64,000 nucleotides of DNA. Origin: Paludibacteraceae bacterium. GTDB lineage: Bacteria; Bacteroidota; Bacteroidia; Bacteroidales; Paludibacteraceae. Where the stretch lies: assembly GCA_024692565.1 (NCBI GenBank), contig JAILMN010000027.1, forward strand, positions 1 to 64,000, in the 5' to 3' direction. Under the pieces are notes generated by a model, which made no database searches, was not told where the DNA came from, and saw only the letters and a list, made by a program, of their open reading frames with translations. Shown piece after piece: positions 27,927 through 36,781 of this stretch. The translations under genes and the position numbers were made by a program. Each line of letters starts with the position of its first letter. Within the stretch, counting starts at the first letter, position 1.

Positions 27927-27957
27927 TTTTAAATTCCAATATTTTGTTGTACCTTTG
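27927..27957 (+). promoter_or_regulatory. promoter of the amidase-MCE pair
   Basis: TACCTTTG at 27950-27957 is a perfect -7 box. At the expected distance the -33 element reads TTTTAAATTCC, lacking the GCATA core of the others. It lies inside the longest frame and so selects the ATG at 27980. Confidence 0.65.
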
Positions 27958-27979
27958 CAAACGATTAATTTGGCTTAAA

Positions 27980-29044
27980 ATGCGCAAAACACTATTTTTG
28001 ACCATAGCAATCTTATGCTGCTTGTCCATGACGGCAGCCAAACCATACACGGTAGTACTTGATGCCGGACACGGAGGTAAAGACCCGGGTGCCGTAGGTG
28101 CTTTCTCGCAGGAGAAAAACCTCAACCTCACCCTCGTCCTCAAAATGGGACAACTCATCAACGAGCAATATCCGGACGTGAACGTCGTCTATACCCGTAA
28201 TACCGACGTCTTCATCCCTTTGCAGACACGTGCCGACATCGCCAATAAGAACAATGCCGACCTTTTCATCTCCATCCACACCAACGCTTCGGAAAACAAG
28301 AAATCCAAAGGCGTGGAGACCTTCATCCTCGGAAACGAAAGGGCGGAGAAGAACCTCGACGTCGCGATGCGTGAGAACGCCGTGATGAAACTGGAATCCG
28401 ATTACAAAACGACCTACCACGGCTTTGATCCGAACTCCATCGACTCCTACATCATGTTCGAACTGATGCAGAATAACTACATGGATCAGTCGCTTCAGCT
28501 CGCCGAGCAGGTGCAGAAGCGCTTTGTGGGACATCTCAACCGTTCCGACCGCGGCGTACAGCAGGCTTCCTTCTGGGTACTGCTCAAGTCCGCCTGCCCG
28601 TCTATCCTCTTCGAAATGGGATTCATCTCCAATGCCGAAGAAGAGCAATTCCTCAATACCGATTCGGCGATGAACGCCATGGCAGTAGCACTCGTGGACG
28701 CCTTTGGCGCGTACACCCATCGTCAGGCGGTGAAGAAAGAGGTTCTCAACTCAAATCAGACTAACCAGACACTAACGAGAGAGAATCGAAACGAGGGTAG
28801 AACGGAGTCTAAAGCGACGCAAGTCGGGGTTACTGTTTACTTCGCTCTACAAATATGCGCTTCGCGCACACCGTTGGCACCGGACGATCCCAAACTCAAA
28901 GGACAGACCTGCGAGTGCCGGCAAGTAGGTGACTGGTACAAATACTACGCCATCATAGACACCGACCGCAGTAAAGTGGCGGAGAAACAAAAAGAGCTCA
29001 AAAAACTCTTCCCCGACTGTTGGATCACCAAATTCGAACAATAA
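27980..29044 (+). CDS. amiC: N-acetylmuramoyl-L-alanine amidase
   Basis: 354 residues. A signal peptide (1-20) precedes an Amidase_3 zinc hydrolase domain: VVLDAGHGGKDPGA (25-38, first His ligand), 'SIHTNAS' near 95 and 'FEMGFISN' near 215 (catalytic Glu). It cleaves the stem peptide from MurNAc during cell-wall turnover and daughter-cell separation. A polar linker (about 250-285, rich in Asn, Gln, Thr and Arg) leads to a SPOR-like C-terminal domain (about 286-354) that would bind denuded glycan at the division site. It lies 12 bases before the MCE gene. Confidence 0.88.
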   Translation: MRKTLFLTIAILCCLSMTAAKPYTVVLDAGHGGKDPGAVGAFSQEKNLNLTLVLKMGQLINEQYPDVNVVYTRNTDVFIPLQTRADIANKNNADLFISIHTNASENKKSKGVETFILGNERAEKNLDVAMRENAVMKLESDYKTTYHGFDPNSIDSYIMFELMQNNYMDQSLQLAEQVQKRFVGHLNRSDRGVQQASFWVLLKSACPSILFEMGFISNAEEEQFLNTDSAMNAMAVALVDAFGAYTHRQAVKKEVLNSNQTNQTLTRENRNEGRTESKATQVGVTVYFALQICASRTPLAPDDPKLKGQTCECRQVGDWYKYYAIIDTDRSKVAEKQKELKKLFPDCWITKFEQ

Positions 29045-29056
29045 CAATCGTAAATT

Positions 29057-29968
29057 ATGAAATACGCTCGAGAAATAAAAGTAGGACTTCTGGCAACAGT
29101 ATGCCTCTTCCTCCTTTTCTTTGGTTTTAACTTCCTCAAAGGCGTCAATATCTTCTCGCCTACCAATTCCTATCACGGTACCTATTACCACCTGCACGGC
29201 CTTGAAGAACAGGCTGCCGTCTATATCCGTGGACATAAAGTGGGGCAGGTAGATGAGATCCATTACGATTACACACGTGATAGCGCCTTCACCATCGACA
29301 TCTCGATTCGCAAAGACATCGACCTGCCGCAAGGAACCCAAATGGCACTCATCTCCGACGGTCTGCTCGGCGGTATGGCGATTGAACTCCAATTCCCGGA
29401 CAATGGTCAATCGTCAATCGCTCAATCGTCAATAGAGAAAGGTTCATTCCTTCCCACAACCTATGTTCCCGGCCTCATGGAGAGCCTGCAAGGCGAACTC
29501 ATCGCCAAAGTGTCCGGCGTAGTCGAAGATGTGGACTCGCTCGTGCTGGATATCCAAGGACAACTGGCGGGTAATCACATCAAGTCCTCGTTGGCGAACG
29601 TAGATCGCGTGTCCAACGACCTTACCTACGTCTCAACTGACCTCAAGCGACTGATGAACAACCAAGTACCGCGTATTGTCAACAATGCTGACACCGCTGT
29701 GGCTAACCTCAATATCGTCGTCGCAGACATCAAAAAAGCCGACATCAAGAGCACCGTCGGACGCGTGGATAAAGCGGTTGATAACGTCAACGGACTCATC
29801 ACAGACGTGCGCTCGCAAGAAGGCACTTTGGGACAACTTATCTACAACAAATCGCTCTACAATCACATCGACGCAACCGTCATTTCAGCCGATAGTTTGT
29901 TGACCGATCTCAAAGCCCATCCGAAGCGCTATGTACACTTCTCAGTCTTCGGAAAAAAAGATAAATAA
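29057..29968 (+). CDS. MlaD/MCE family lipid-transport protein
   Basis: 303 residues. One N-terminal transmembrane helix (about 8-27) is followed by an MCE domain (about 37-117: 'YHLHGLEEQAAVYIRGHKVGQVDEI', then 'ISDGLLGGMAIEL'). The rest, to 290, is helical and probably periplasmic. MCE proteins form hexameric channels that carry phospholipids between membranes. The loop near residues 116-128 contains a repeated QSSI unit encoded by short tandem DNA repeats (29404-29433). No MlaE or MlaF partner genes are adjacent. Confidence 0.85.
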   Translation: MKYAREIKVGLLATVCLFLLFFGFNFLKGVNIFSPTNSYHGTYYHLHGLEEQAAVYIRGHKVGQVDEIHYDYTRDSAFTIDISIRKDIDLPQGTQMALISDGLLGGMAIELQFPDNGQSSIAQSSIEKGSFLPTTYVPGLMESLQGELIAKVSGVVEDVDSLVLDIQGQLAGNHIKSSLANVDRVSNDLTYVSTDLKRLMNNQVPRIVNNADTAVANLNIVVADIKKADIKSTVGRVDKAVDNVNGLITDVRSQEGTLGQLIYNKSLYNHIDATVISADSLLTDLKAHPKRYVHFSVFGKKDK

Positions 29969-29972
29969 AAAA

Positions 29973-30150
29973 TGTTGATAACTGTAAAAATCAGACATTT
30001 TCTTATTTGAACGAATTCTAAATAACAAAAAAATGCATTTTTCGCGCAAGGCCTTGAAAATACGGCTTTGCGCGACTTTTTTTCAAAAAAAATACACCAA
30101 CTATTGCGTAATTGTAATATGTTATAAATCAAATAGTTACATGTTGATAA
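29973..30150 (+). promoter_or_regulatory. AT-rich dnaA upstream region with two DnaA-box-like sites
   Basis: The 317 bases between the MCE gene and dnaA hold no open frame. Two identical TGTTGATAA sequences (29973-29981 and 30142-30150) read TTATCAACA on the other strand, one change from the classical DnaA box. Homopolymer A/T runs lie between and around them. The region could be oriC or a dnaA autoregulation region; two boxes alone do not decide it. Confidence 0.45.
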
Positions 30151-30243
30151 CTTTTATAACTGCTTGAAAATCAAAGCGTTGTACGTAACTGCCCCATTTA
30201 TAAGCACTTACGCAAAATCTCATTTTGTTCATTTTGGCATAAT

Positions 30244-30274
30244 TTGCGTATGTGAAAAAAAAGCAGTACCTTTG
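30244..30274 (+). promoter_or_regulatory. dnaA promoter
   Basis: TTGCGTATGTG (30244-30254) and TACCTTTG (30267-30274). Initiation near 30281 would leave almost no leader for the GTG at 30286 but about 17 bases before the ATG at 30298. Confidence 0.8.
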
Positions 30275-30297
30275 CACCCGATTTCGTGAAAAAAACT

Positions 30298-31668
30298 ATG
30301 CAGCAATCGCTTCAACAACAGTGGGCACAATGTCAGACAATCTTAGCTGACAACTTGACGAGCAGCGCGTATCAAACGTGGTTCTCGCCCATAGTTCCGT
30401 TGCAGTACGCAGACGGCGTGTTGACGCTGCAAGTGAAGTCGCAATTCGTGGCAGAATACATTGAAGAAAACTATATTCCTTTATTATCGTCCGCAATCAT
30501 ACGCGTGTTCGGGCAAGGAACACGTCTCGAGTACCGCGTGCTCATCGACTCCGCTTCCGGCGCAGGCACTATGTTGCCTTCCTCCGGTGTGGCCAAGAAC
30601 CCCGCGGCGATGATGAATATGCCTCCGCAGCATACTACGAACTTCGATGCGCAACTCAATAGCGGTTATACCTTCGATTCCTTCATCGCCGGTGAACCTA
30701 ACAAACTGGCGCGTACTGCCGGCTTGGCAATCGCGAAACAACCCGGCTACACGGCCTTCAACCCCCTCTTCATCTACGGAGGAAGTGGAGTAGGTAAGAC
30801 CCACCTCGCGAACGCGATCGGAAACCAAGTATGCGCCCTCAACCCGCAGGCACGCGTGCTATACGTGAGCGCGAATACCTTTAAATTACAATATCAGGAC
30901 GCTACGAAGAACAACCGAATCCCGGATTTCCTCAATTTCTATCAGTCGATTGACGTGCTCATCGTAGATGATATCCAGTATTTCGCAGGCAAACAAGGCA
31001 CACAGGATACGTTCTTCCATATTTTCAACTACCTCCAAAATAGCCGCAAGCAGCTCATCTTGACCTGTGACCGGCCGCCGGTAGAACTCAAAGACATCGA
31101 AGAACGACTGCTCACCCGCTTCAAATGGGGTCTGGCTGCGGAAATCAAACATCCTGACTATCAGCTGCGCAGAAACATCTTACTAAGTAAGATGCGTCGC
31201 GACGGAATCACCTTATCGGACGAGATTGTTGACTTCATCGCCAATAATGTGCGCACGTCGGTTCGTGACCTCGAGGGTATATTAGCGTCCCTCTTGGCGC
31301 ACTCTACGCTCACTGACCAGGAAATCGACTTGAAGTTGGCAGAAAAAGTAGTCAGTCATATTGTGGCGCTCCAACCGCGTACCACAACCATCAACGAAGT
31401 GCTCAACGCTGTGGCGCAACACTACAACATGACGCCGAAACTGCTTGTCGCACAGAATCGTTCACGCGACATTTCGCAGGCACGCCATATAGCGGTTTAT
31501 CTGAGCAAAGAACTGACCAACAGCTCCCTTTCGGAAATCGGTTTCCGCATGGGCAAACGCACGCACGCGACCATCCTGCACTCAATAGCGCTCGTCAAAG
31601 AGCAAATGGAGTTTGATCCCGTCCTGCGGCAGCAAATCGCCCAACTCGAAGCCCAACTCCACGCCTAA
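30298..31668 (+). CDS. dnaA: chromosomal replication initiator DnaA
   Basis: 456 residues from the ATG (GTG at 30286 is the alternative). Domain I (about 1-75) binds the helicase loader or DnaB; a short linker follows. The AAA+ domain has Walker A 'GGSGVGKTH' near 163, Walker B 'VLIVDDIQYF' near 222 and a sensor segment near 268. Domain IV ends with the DNA-binding signature 'SRDISQARHIAVYL' near 390 and 'MGKRTHATILH' near 420. It binds ATP and melts the origin. It is followed by a terminator shared with groL. Confidence 0.96.
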   Translation: MQQSLQQQWAQCQTILADNLTSSAYQTWFSPIVPLQYADGVLTLQVKSQFVAEYIEENYIPLLSSAIIRVFGQGTRLEYRVLIDSASGAGTMLPSSGVAKNPAAMMNMPPQHTTNFDAQLNSGYTFDSFIAGEPNKLARTAGLAIAKQPGYTAFNPLFIYGGSGVGKTHLANAIGNQVCALNPQARVLYVSANTFKLQYQDATKNNRIPDFLNFYQSIDVLIVDDIQYFAGKQGTQDTFFHIFNYLQNSRKQLILTCDRPPVELKDIEERLLTRFKWGLAAEIKHPDYQLRRNILLSKMRRDGITLSDEIVDFIANNVRTSVRDLEGILASLLAHSTLTDQEIDLKLAEKVVSHIVALQPRTTTINEVLNAVAQHYNMTPKLLVAQNRSRDISQARHIAVYLSKELTNSSLSEIGFRMGKRTHATILHSIALVKEQMEFDPVLRQQIAQLEAQLHA

Positions 31669-31690
31669 ACAATTATAAACCAAATAAACT

Positions 31691-31720
31691 AAAAACGACA
31701 CCCGCAAGGATGTCGTTTTT
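31691..31720. terminator. bidirectional terminator between dnaA and groL
   Basis: AAAAACGACA (31691-31700) and TGTCGTTTTT (31711-31720) form a perfect 10-bp stem with U-runs in both directions. Confidence 0.88.
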
Positions 31721-31760
31721 ATATAAACAGTTAAACGTGTTTAACGCTTACACAGGATGA

Positions 31761-33413
<1,653 letters not shown>

Positions 33414-33425
33414 TTAAATCATAAA

Positions 33426-33701
33426 TTATTTGATTATTGCCAAAACGTCATTTTGGCGCATAATCAAATACTTCTCTCCGTCTAACTCGAGTTCCGTCCC
33501 GGCATATTTGCCGTACAGCACTTGGTCTCCGGCTTTGAGCACCATTGCCTCATCTTTCGTTCCTTCGCCTACGGCGAGCACCTCACCGCGCAGCGGTTTC
33601 TCTTTTGCGCTATCCGGAATAATAATCCCGCCTAACGTCTTTTCTTCTGCAGCCGCAGGTCTAACCAACACACGGTCTGCTAATGGTTGAATCTTACTCA
33701 T
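33426..33701 (-). CDS. groS: co-chaperonin GroES (10 kDa)
   Basis: 91 residues: '[27 protein letters not shown]' at the start, the mobile loop at about 17-30, and '[13 protein letters not shown]' near 62. It is the heptameric lid of GroEL. I find neither the usual promoter shape of this genome nor a CIRCE inverted repeat upstream (33702-33860), so heat control may use another signal. Confidence 0.97.
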   Translation of the reverse strand: MSKIQPLADRVLVRPAAAEEKTLGGIIIPDSAKEKPLRGEVLAVGEGTKDEAMVLKAGDQVLYGKYAGTELELDGEKYLIMRQNDVLAIIK

Positions 33702-33864
33702 AGTATATCAATTTTTAATAAATCATTACATCATTTCACCATTGAGCGACATAGTCGCGCTCATTTCATCATTGTCAAATTCCGTGCCATCGTCCCTTCG
33801 ACTGCCATTTTGGCAGATTTACTTATTACCTATTACCTTTTACCTAAAAATTCTCCGATTTTTC

Positions 33865-33895
33865 TTGCATAAGTCAAAAAAAAGCTGTACCTTTG
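33865..33895 (+). promoter_or_regulatory. promoter of the BRO-N/DinD-like gene
   Basis: TTGCATAAGTC (33865-33875) and TACCTTTG (33888-33895). The preceding 33826-33864 nearly repeats 4520-4557 upstream of another promoter. The site selects the ATG at 33917. Confidence 0.78.
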
Positions 33896-33916
33896 CACCC
33901 GCAAAGGTTTTTTACT

Positions 33917-34780
33917 ATGGAAGACAATTTCGCCATACAATTATTCGAAGGAAAGAAAGTCCGCATCGTTTGGGATGAGGCGCAGGAAAAGTACTATTTC
34001 TCCGTCGTGGATATAGTACAAGTGTTAACCGGCAGTTTCGACTATCAGCAAGCTCGTAAGTATTGGAAAGTGCTGAAAGGTCGTCTAATCAAGGAGGGAA
34101 ATGAAACGGTAACAAATTGTTACCAGTTGAAATTGCCTGCTGCGGACGGCAAGAAACGTCTTACGGATATGGCTGATTTACAGGGCATTTTCCGTATTAT
34201 TCAGTCTATCCCGTCCAAGAAAGCCGAGCCGGTTAAACAATGGTTGGCACAGTTGGGCGAGCAGCGTATCGACCAGATGATTGACCCGGAACTGACCTTC
34301 CAGATGGCGGTTGAGGACTATCGTCGGCAGGGCTATTCGGATAAATGGATCAACGAGCGCATGCGTTCTATCGAAATGCGCAAAGAGCTGACTGACGAAT
34401 GGCAACGAGCAGGTATTACCGAGCACAAGGATTTCGCTGTCTTAACCAATGTACTGACCAAAGCCTGGAGCGGTATGACAACCGGCGAATACAAGCGTCA
34501 CAAAGGTCTTACAAAAGAGAACCTCCGCGATAATATGACTAATGTGGAGTTGGCGCTTAATACATTAGCGGAGGTGGCAACCACAGAACTTTCCCGTCAA
34601 CGCAATCCGAAAGGTATGTTCGAAAGTCAACAGGCTGCACAAGCAGGTGGAAAAGTGGCGAAGAACGCCCGCGAGGATCTTGAACGTCAATTAGGTCATT
34701 CAATCATCTCCTCCGAGAAAGCATCCGACTACATCCGCAAAATAGATGGTAAAAAGGATAACGAGTTACCATTAGAATAA
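33917..34780 (+). CDS. BRO-N domain / DinD-like protein
   Basis: 287 residues. Residues 1-105 resemble the BRO-N domain ('IQLFEGKKVRIVWDEAQEKYYFSVVDIVQVLTG', then 'KRLTDMADLQGIFRIIQSIPSKKAEPVKQWLAQLG'), which is found in phage antirepressors. The second half ('RSIEMRKELTDEW', 'GVLTN'-like 'FAVLTNVLTKAWSG', 'GLTKENLRDNMT', 'AKNAREDLERQLG') follows the layout of DinD, a DNA-damage-induced inhibitor of RecA in E. coli. It may be a stress-response protein or a domesticated phage gene. It stands alone with its own promoter. Confidence 0.7.
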   Translation: MEDNFAIQLFEGKKVRIVWDEAQEKYYFSVVDIVQVLTGSFDYQQARKYWKVLKGRLIKEGNETVTNCYQLKLPAADGKKRLTDMADLQGIFRIIQSIPSKKAEPVKQWLAQLGEQRIDQMIDPELTFQMAVEDYRRQGYSDKWINERMRSIEMRKELTDEWQRAGITEHKDFAVLTNVLTKAWSGMTTGEYKRHKGLTKENLRDNMTNVELALNTLAEVATTELSRQRNPKGMFESQQAAQAGGKVAKNAREDLERQLGHSIISSEKASDYIRKIDGKKDNELPLE

Positions 34781-34818
34781 CGAAATAAGTGCAATTTCGC
34801 AAAAAATGGCACAAAAAT

Positions 34819-34849
34819 TTGCATGTGTCATTTTTTTGTTGTACCTTTG
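34819..34849 (+). promoter_or_regulatory. promoter of the 6S-like RNA
   Basis: TTGCATGTGTC (34819-34829) and TACCTTTG (34842-34849), preceded and followed by T-rich spacer. No start codon follows; the downstream sequence folds into a long hairpin. Confidence 0.75.
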
Positions 34850-34855
34850 CACCGT

Positions 34856-35030
34856 CTTTCCGAGAGGACTGACAAGACATATTGATTTTTCGCGTTTGCG
34901 ATTTATTTGACCCTTCGAAATGTAGGAAGTTTTGAATTAAGTCAAGAATAAGTCTGCAAGCGCCCGTAGTTTTATGGGCGTGACTTATCGACTTAATGGG
35001 CATCCTACAGCCTCGAAGGGGATAAGGAAC
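34856..35030 (+). ncRNA. ssrS: 6S-like regulatory RNA (Bacteroidales type)
   Basis: The sequence forms one long interrupted rod. Successive paired blocks are CCCTTCGA (34911-34918) with TCGAAGGG (35013-35020), TGTAGGA (34921-34927) with TCCTACA (35003-35009), ATTAAGTC (34936-34943) with GACTTAAT (34990-34997), and ATAAGTC (34948-34954) with GACTTAT (34982-34988). A GC-rich terminal hairpin (GCCC/GGGC) closes it. The unpaired stretches at 34928-34935 and 34998-35002 form a central bubble like the one in which 6S RNA mimics an open promoter for RNA polymerase. The 5' end is inferred from the promoter; the mature end may be near 34905. No peptide is encoded. I recall the 'Bacteroidales-1' RNA motif having been linked to 6S RNA; this was not checked. 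Confidence 0.65.
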
Positions 35031-35092
35031 GTCCATTTTTTATTATATGCCAAGCCCCAAAGGCGTTAGAGGGGAAACAAAAAATCAATACA

Positions 35093-35842
35093 ATGAAAAA
35101 GTTAACATTACTTGCAATTTTCGGATTGTATTCTTGCCTGATGTTCTCTCAAATTGGAGAACTTACTCCACAAGCTCAAAGGTTCGAATTTCAGAGAGCC
35201 TTAAAGAATGTATCCATTGTTCACGACAACGAGAATGATTCTTATGACTTGAGCATAGGATCTGATAATCAATACGAGGACAAACGAGCTTATCTAAAAT
35301 TAGGAACTGGAGCGCAGGAGGCTTTAACTTCGTTAGTTAATTTGTACAAAGCTATCCAAACTCCAAAAGTCACGTTCGATGTTAATGGTTACACAATTTC
35401 TACATTCGCAGTAGGAAATAATCATTATGGCATGGTACAAAAGACAGGAAACCTGGAGTTTGCTGCTGGCTCTTACACGTTTGAAGAAGAAGGCTTAGGA
35501 AACGCTATGATTATCTTAATCAACAAAATTCCTGATTTCGATTATACGGCTATTGAGGTAAAGACCAAACGAGTTTATGGAGATGCAAAATCTTCCGTTG
35601 GTATCACTGGCGTAATGTGTGATTTTTACTGGCCGCTTTCGGGGGTTCATTTTGTTGGCGGAATAGACAAATATAATCTTGGTTCTGATAAAAACGCAAC
35701 TAAGTTGATGTCTAAGTTACCCGCTGCAAATGAAGAATGGAAACAAACTGACTTCATCCTTGTTACAGAAGGGTTAGACAACCATGTGGTTAAAATTCTT
35801 AAGCCATTCTTCGAAAAAGTATGCCGCGCTAAAGCGAAATAA
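35093..35842 (+). CDS. secreted protein of unknown function
   Basis: 249 residues with a clear signal peptide (about 1-19, ending in 'CLMFSQ'). I recognise no family. The mature part has alternating beta segments and an 'LVTEGLDNHVVKILKPFF' C-terminal region. Codon use is more AT-rich than in neighbouring genes, which may reflect recent acquisition. No promoter of the usual form lies in the 60 bases before it; it could be read from the 6S-like RNA promoter. A strong terminator follows at 35867. Confidence 0.7.
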   Translation: MKKLTLLAIFGLYSCLMFSQIGELTPQAQRFEFQRALKNVSIVHDNENDSYDLSIGSDNQYEDKRAYLKLGTGAQEALTSLVNLYKAIQTPKVTFDVNGYTISTFAVGNNHYGMVQKTGNLEFAAGSYTFEEEGLGNAMIILINKIPDFDYTAIEVKTKRVYGDAKSSVGITGVMCDFYWPLSGVHFVGGIDKYNLGSDKNATKLMSKLPAANEEWKQTDFILVTEGLDNHVVKILKPFFEKVCRAKAK

Positions 35843-35866
35843 ATTCCAACATTTATGCATTTTACT

Positions 35867-35896
35867 GAGCCGCCTTTGATAGCGGCTCTATTTTTA
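35867..35896 (+). terminator. intrinsic terminator of the secreted-protein gene
   Basis: GAGCCGC (35867-35873) and GCGGCTC (35882-35888) make a perfect 7-bp stem, followed by TATTTTTA. The next 36 bases are repetitive TCTCCTCGTC-like sequence. Confidence 0.85.
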
Positions 35897-36011
35897 GTTT
35901 TCTCCTCGTCATCTCCTCGTCTCGAGGTCTCGCTGTCTCTCCTCCCAAACGCCTATTTTTCAGAAAAATCCCAGTAAATATCATTTTCTTAACAATTCCC
36001 CGCTCAAAAAT

Positions 36012-36042
36012 TTGCACATTCCCAAAATTTGTTGTACCTTTG
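36012..36042 (+). promoter_or_regulatory. promoter with no recognisable gene downstream
   Basis: TTGCACATTCC (36012-36022) and TACCTTTG (36035-36042), with the standard spacing. About 40 codons are open from 36052 to the TAA at 36174, but without ATG, GTG or TTG after the predicted transcript start. Small hairpins lie at 36124-36138 (GTCCG/CGGAC) and 36155-36170 (AGGGT/ACCCT). The product may be a non-coding RNA. Confidence 0.6.
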
Positions 36043-36186
36043 CAGCAGATTTATTATAACGGCTTCATTCTCAGCAACTTCCATCGTGATTTGCCTTCTA
36101 AAGAAGAGCCGGAAAAGCCCATTGTCCGAAATCCGGACACTTTTTCGGGTTCAGAGGGTAGTGAAACCCTATCTTAAGGCTTCCAA

Positions 36187-36252
36187 ATGAACGGATATCG
36201 GACACGCATGAACGGAAATCGTGCGTGTTTGTACGGATTTCGTGCAATAGTG
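36187..36252 (+). repeat. three imperfect 21-23-bp tandem repeats
   Basis: The units begin ATGAACGGATATCG (36187), ATGAACGGAAATCG (36208) and GTACGGATTTCG (36231), each ending in a GTG/CAC-rich stretch. The CACGC...GCGTG arms of the second unit can also pair. Meaning unknown. From 36253 to 36456 I see only AT-rich sequence. Confidence 0.55.
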
Positions 36253-36456
36253 TGCGAAAACCGGACACATATAATAAATAATAAAATTTTAATAAAAAAA
36301 TGTTAAGTCCTTTCAGTCCTTATATAATATGGGGACAGACAAGACGGGACAAAAACATTAATAATTTTTTGAAAATCGAAAAAAAGAAGGAAGAACTTAT
36401 TTTTTTGCTTTTAATAACAATACCATCACGGGATCATCTTCTAAGGACAACCTGAC

Positions 36457-36584
36457 AAAACCTCGATAAAACCTCGATTTACCTCCGATGTAATACCGAT
36501 AAAACTCCGATTACTTTTTGCACGAGGAGTTAACGAGACATTAACGGGTCATTATCGAGTCAACATCGGTCCAATTACGGTATA
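36457..36584. repeat. two facing arrays of 11-bp repeats
   Basis: Array A has five exact-length 11-mers: AAAACCTCGAT (36457), AAAACCTCGAT (36468), TTACCTCCGAT (36479), GTAATACCGAT (36490) and AAAACTCCGAT (36501); a sixth, weaker copy sits at 36446. After an 18-base spacer, array B has five more: TTAACGAGACA (36530), TTAACGGGTCA (36541), TTATCGAGTCA (36552), ACATCGGTCCA (36563) and ATTACGGTATA (36574). Read on the opposite strand, array A units (ATCGAGGTTTT) resemble the ATCGAGTCA units of array B, so the arrays face each other. The 11-bp period is not a codon multiple but is close to one DNA turn, as expected of protein-binding iterons. Confidence 0.7.
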
Positions 36585-36596
36585 TGAAGCTTTTTT

Positions 36597-36716
36597 TGCC
36601 ATCCGCGGCTCTGCCGCTTCCTGATGACGGATAGCCTCCGCTCCGCGAGATAGCATGCGCTATCTGCATAGTTCGAGGCCATCCGCCATCACGGAGTAAA
36701 ACTCCGTAAATTGCAA
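36597..36716. other. cluster of short hairpins with a repeated GCCATCCGC word
   Basis: Three perfect hairpins occur in series: GCGGC/GCCGC (36605-36617), GATAGC/GCTATC (36649-36664) and ACGGAGT/ACTCCGT (36691-36707). GCCATCCGC occurs at 36598 and again at 36678. None has a U-run, so these are not ordinary terminators. It may be a dispersed repeat element or an RNA structure. Confidence 0.5.
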
Positions 36717-36732
36717 AAAATGCTTAAAAAAT

Positions 36733-36763
36733 TTGCATATGTGCGATTTTTGTTGTAATTTTG
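36733..36763 (+). promoter_or_regulatory. promoter of the prsW-nuclease pair
   Basis: TTGCATATGTG (36733-36743) and TAATTTTG (36756-36763), with a leader of about 12 bases to the ATG at 36782. Confidence 0.8.
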
Positions 36764-36781
36764 CGCCCGATTTGAAAAACT

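Noticed and set aside
30286..30297. GTG start for dnaA at 30286
   Set aside because: It would begin only a few bases after the predicted transcript start; the ATG at 30298 fits the promoter better, although the GTG is not excluded.
33702..33860. CIRCE heat-shock operator before groESL
   Set aside because: No TTAGCACTC-N9-GAGTGCTAA inverted repeat is present; the weak GAGCG/CGCTC palindrome near 33744 lacks the required form.
36187..36303. Small peptide gene starting at ATG 36187
   Set aside because: The frame is built from the tandem repeat units themselves and has no plausible protein composition, so repeat DNA is the simpler reading.
36457..36584. CRISPR array
   Set aside because: The 11-bp units are contiguous with no spacers, are too short for CRISPR repeats, and no cas genes are present.
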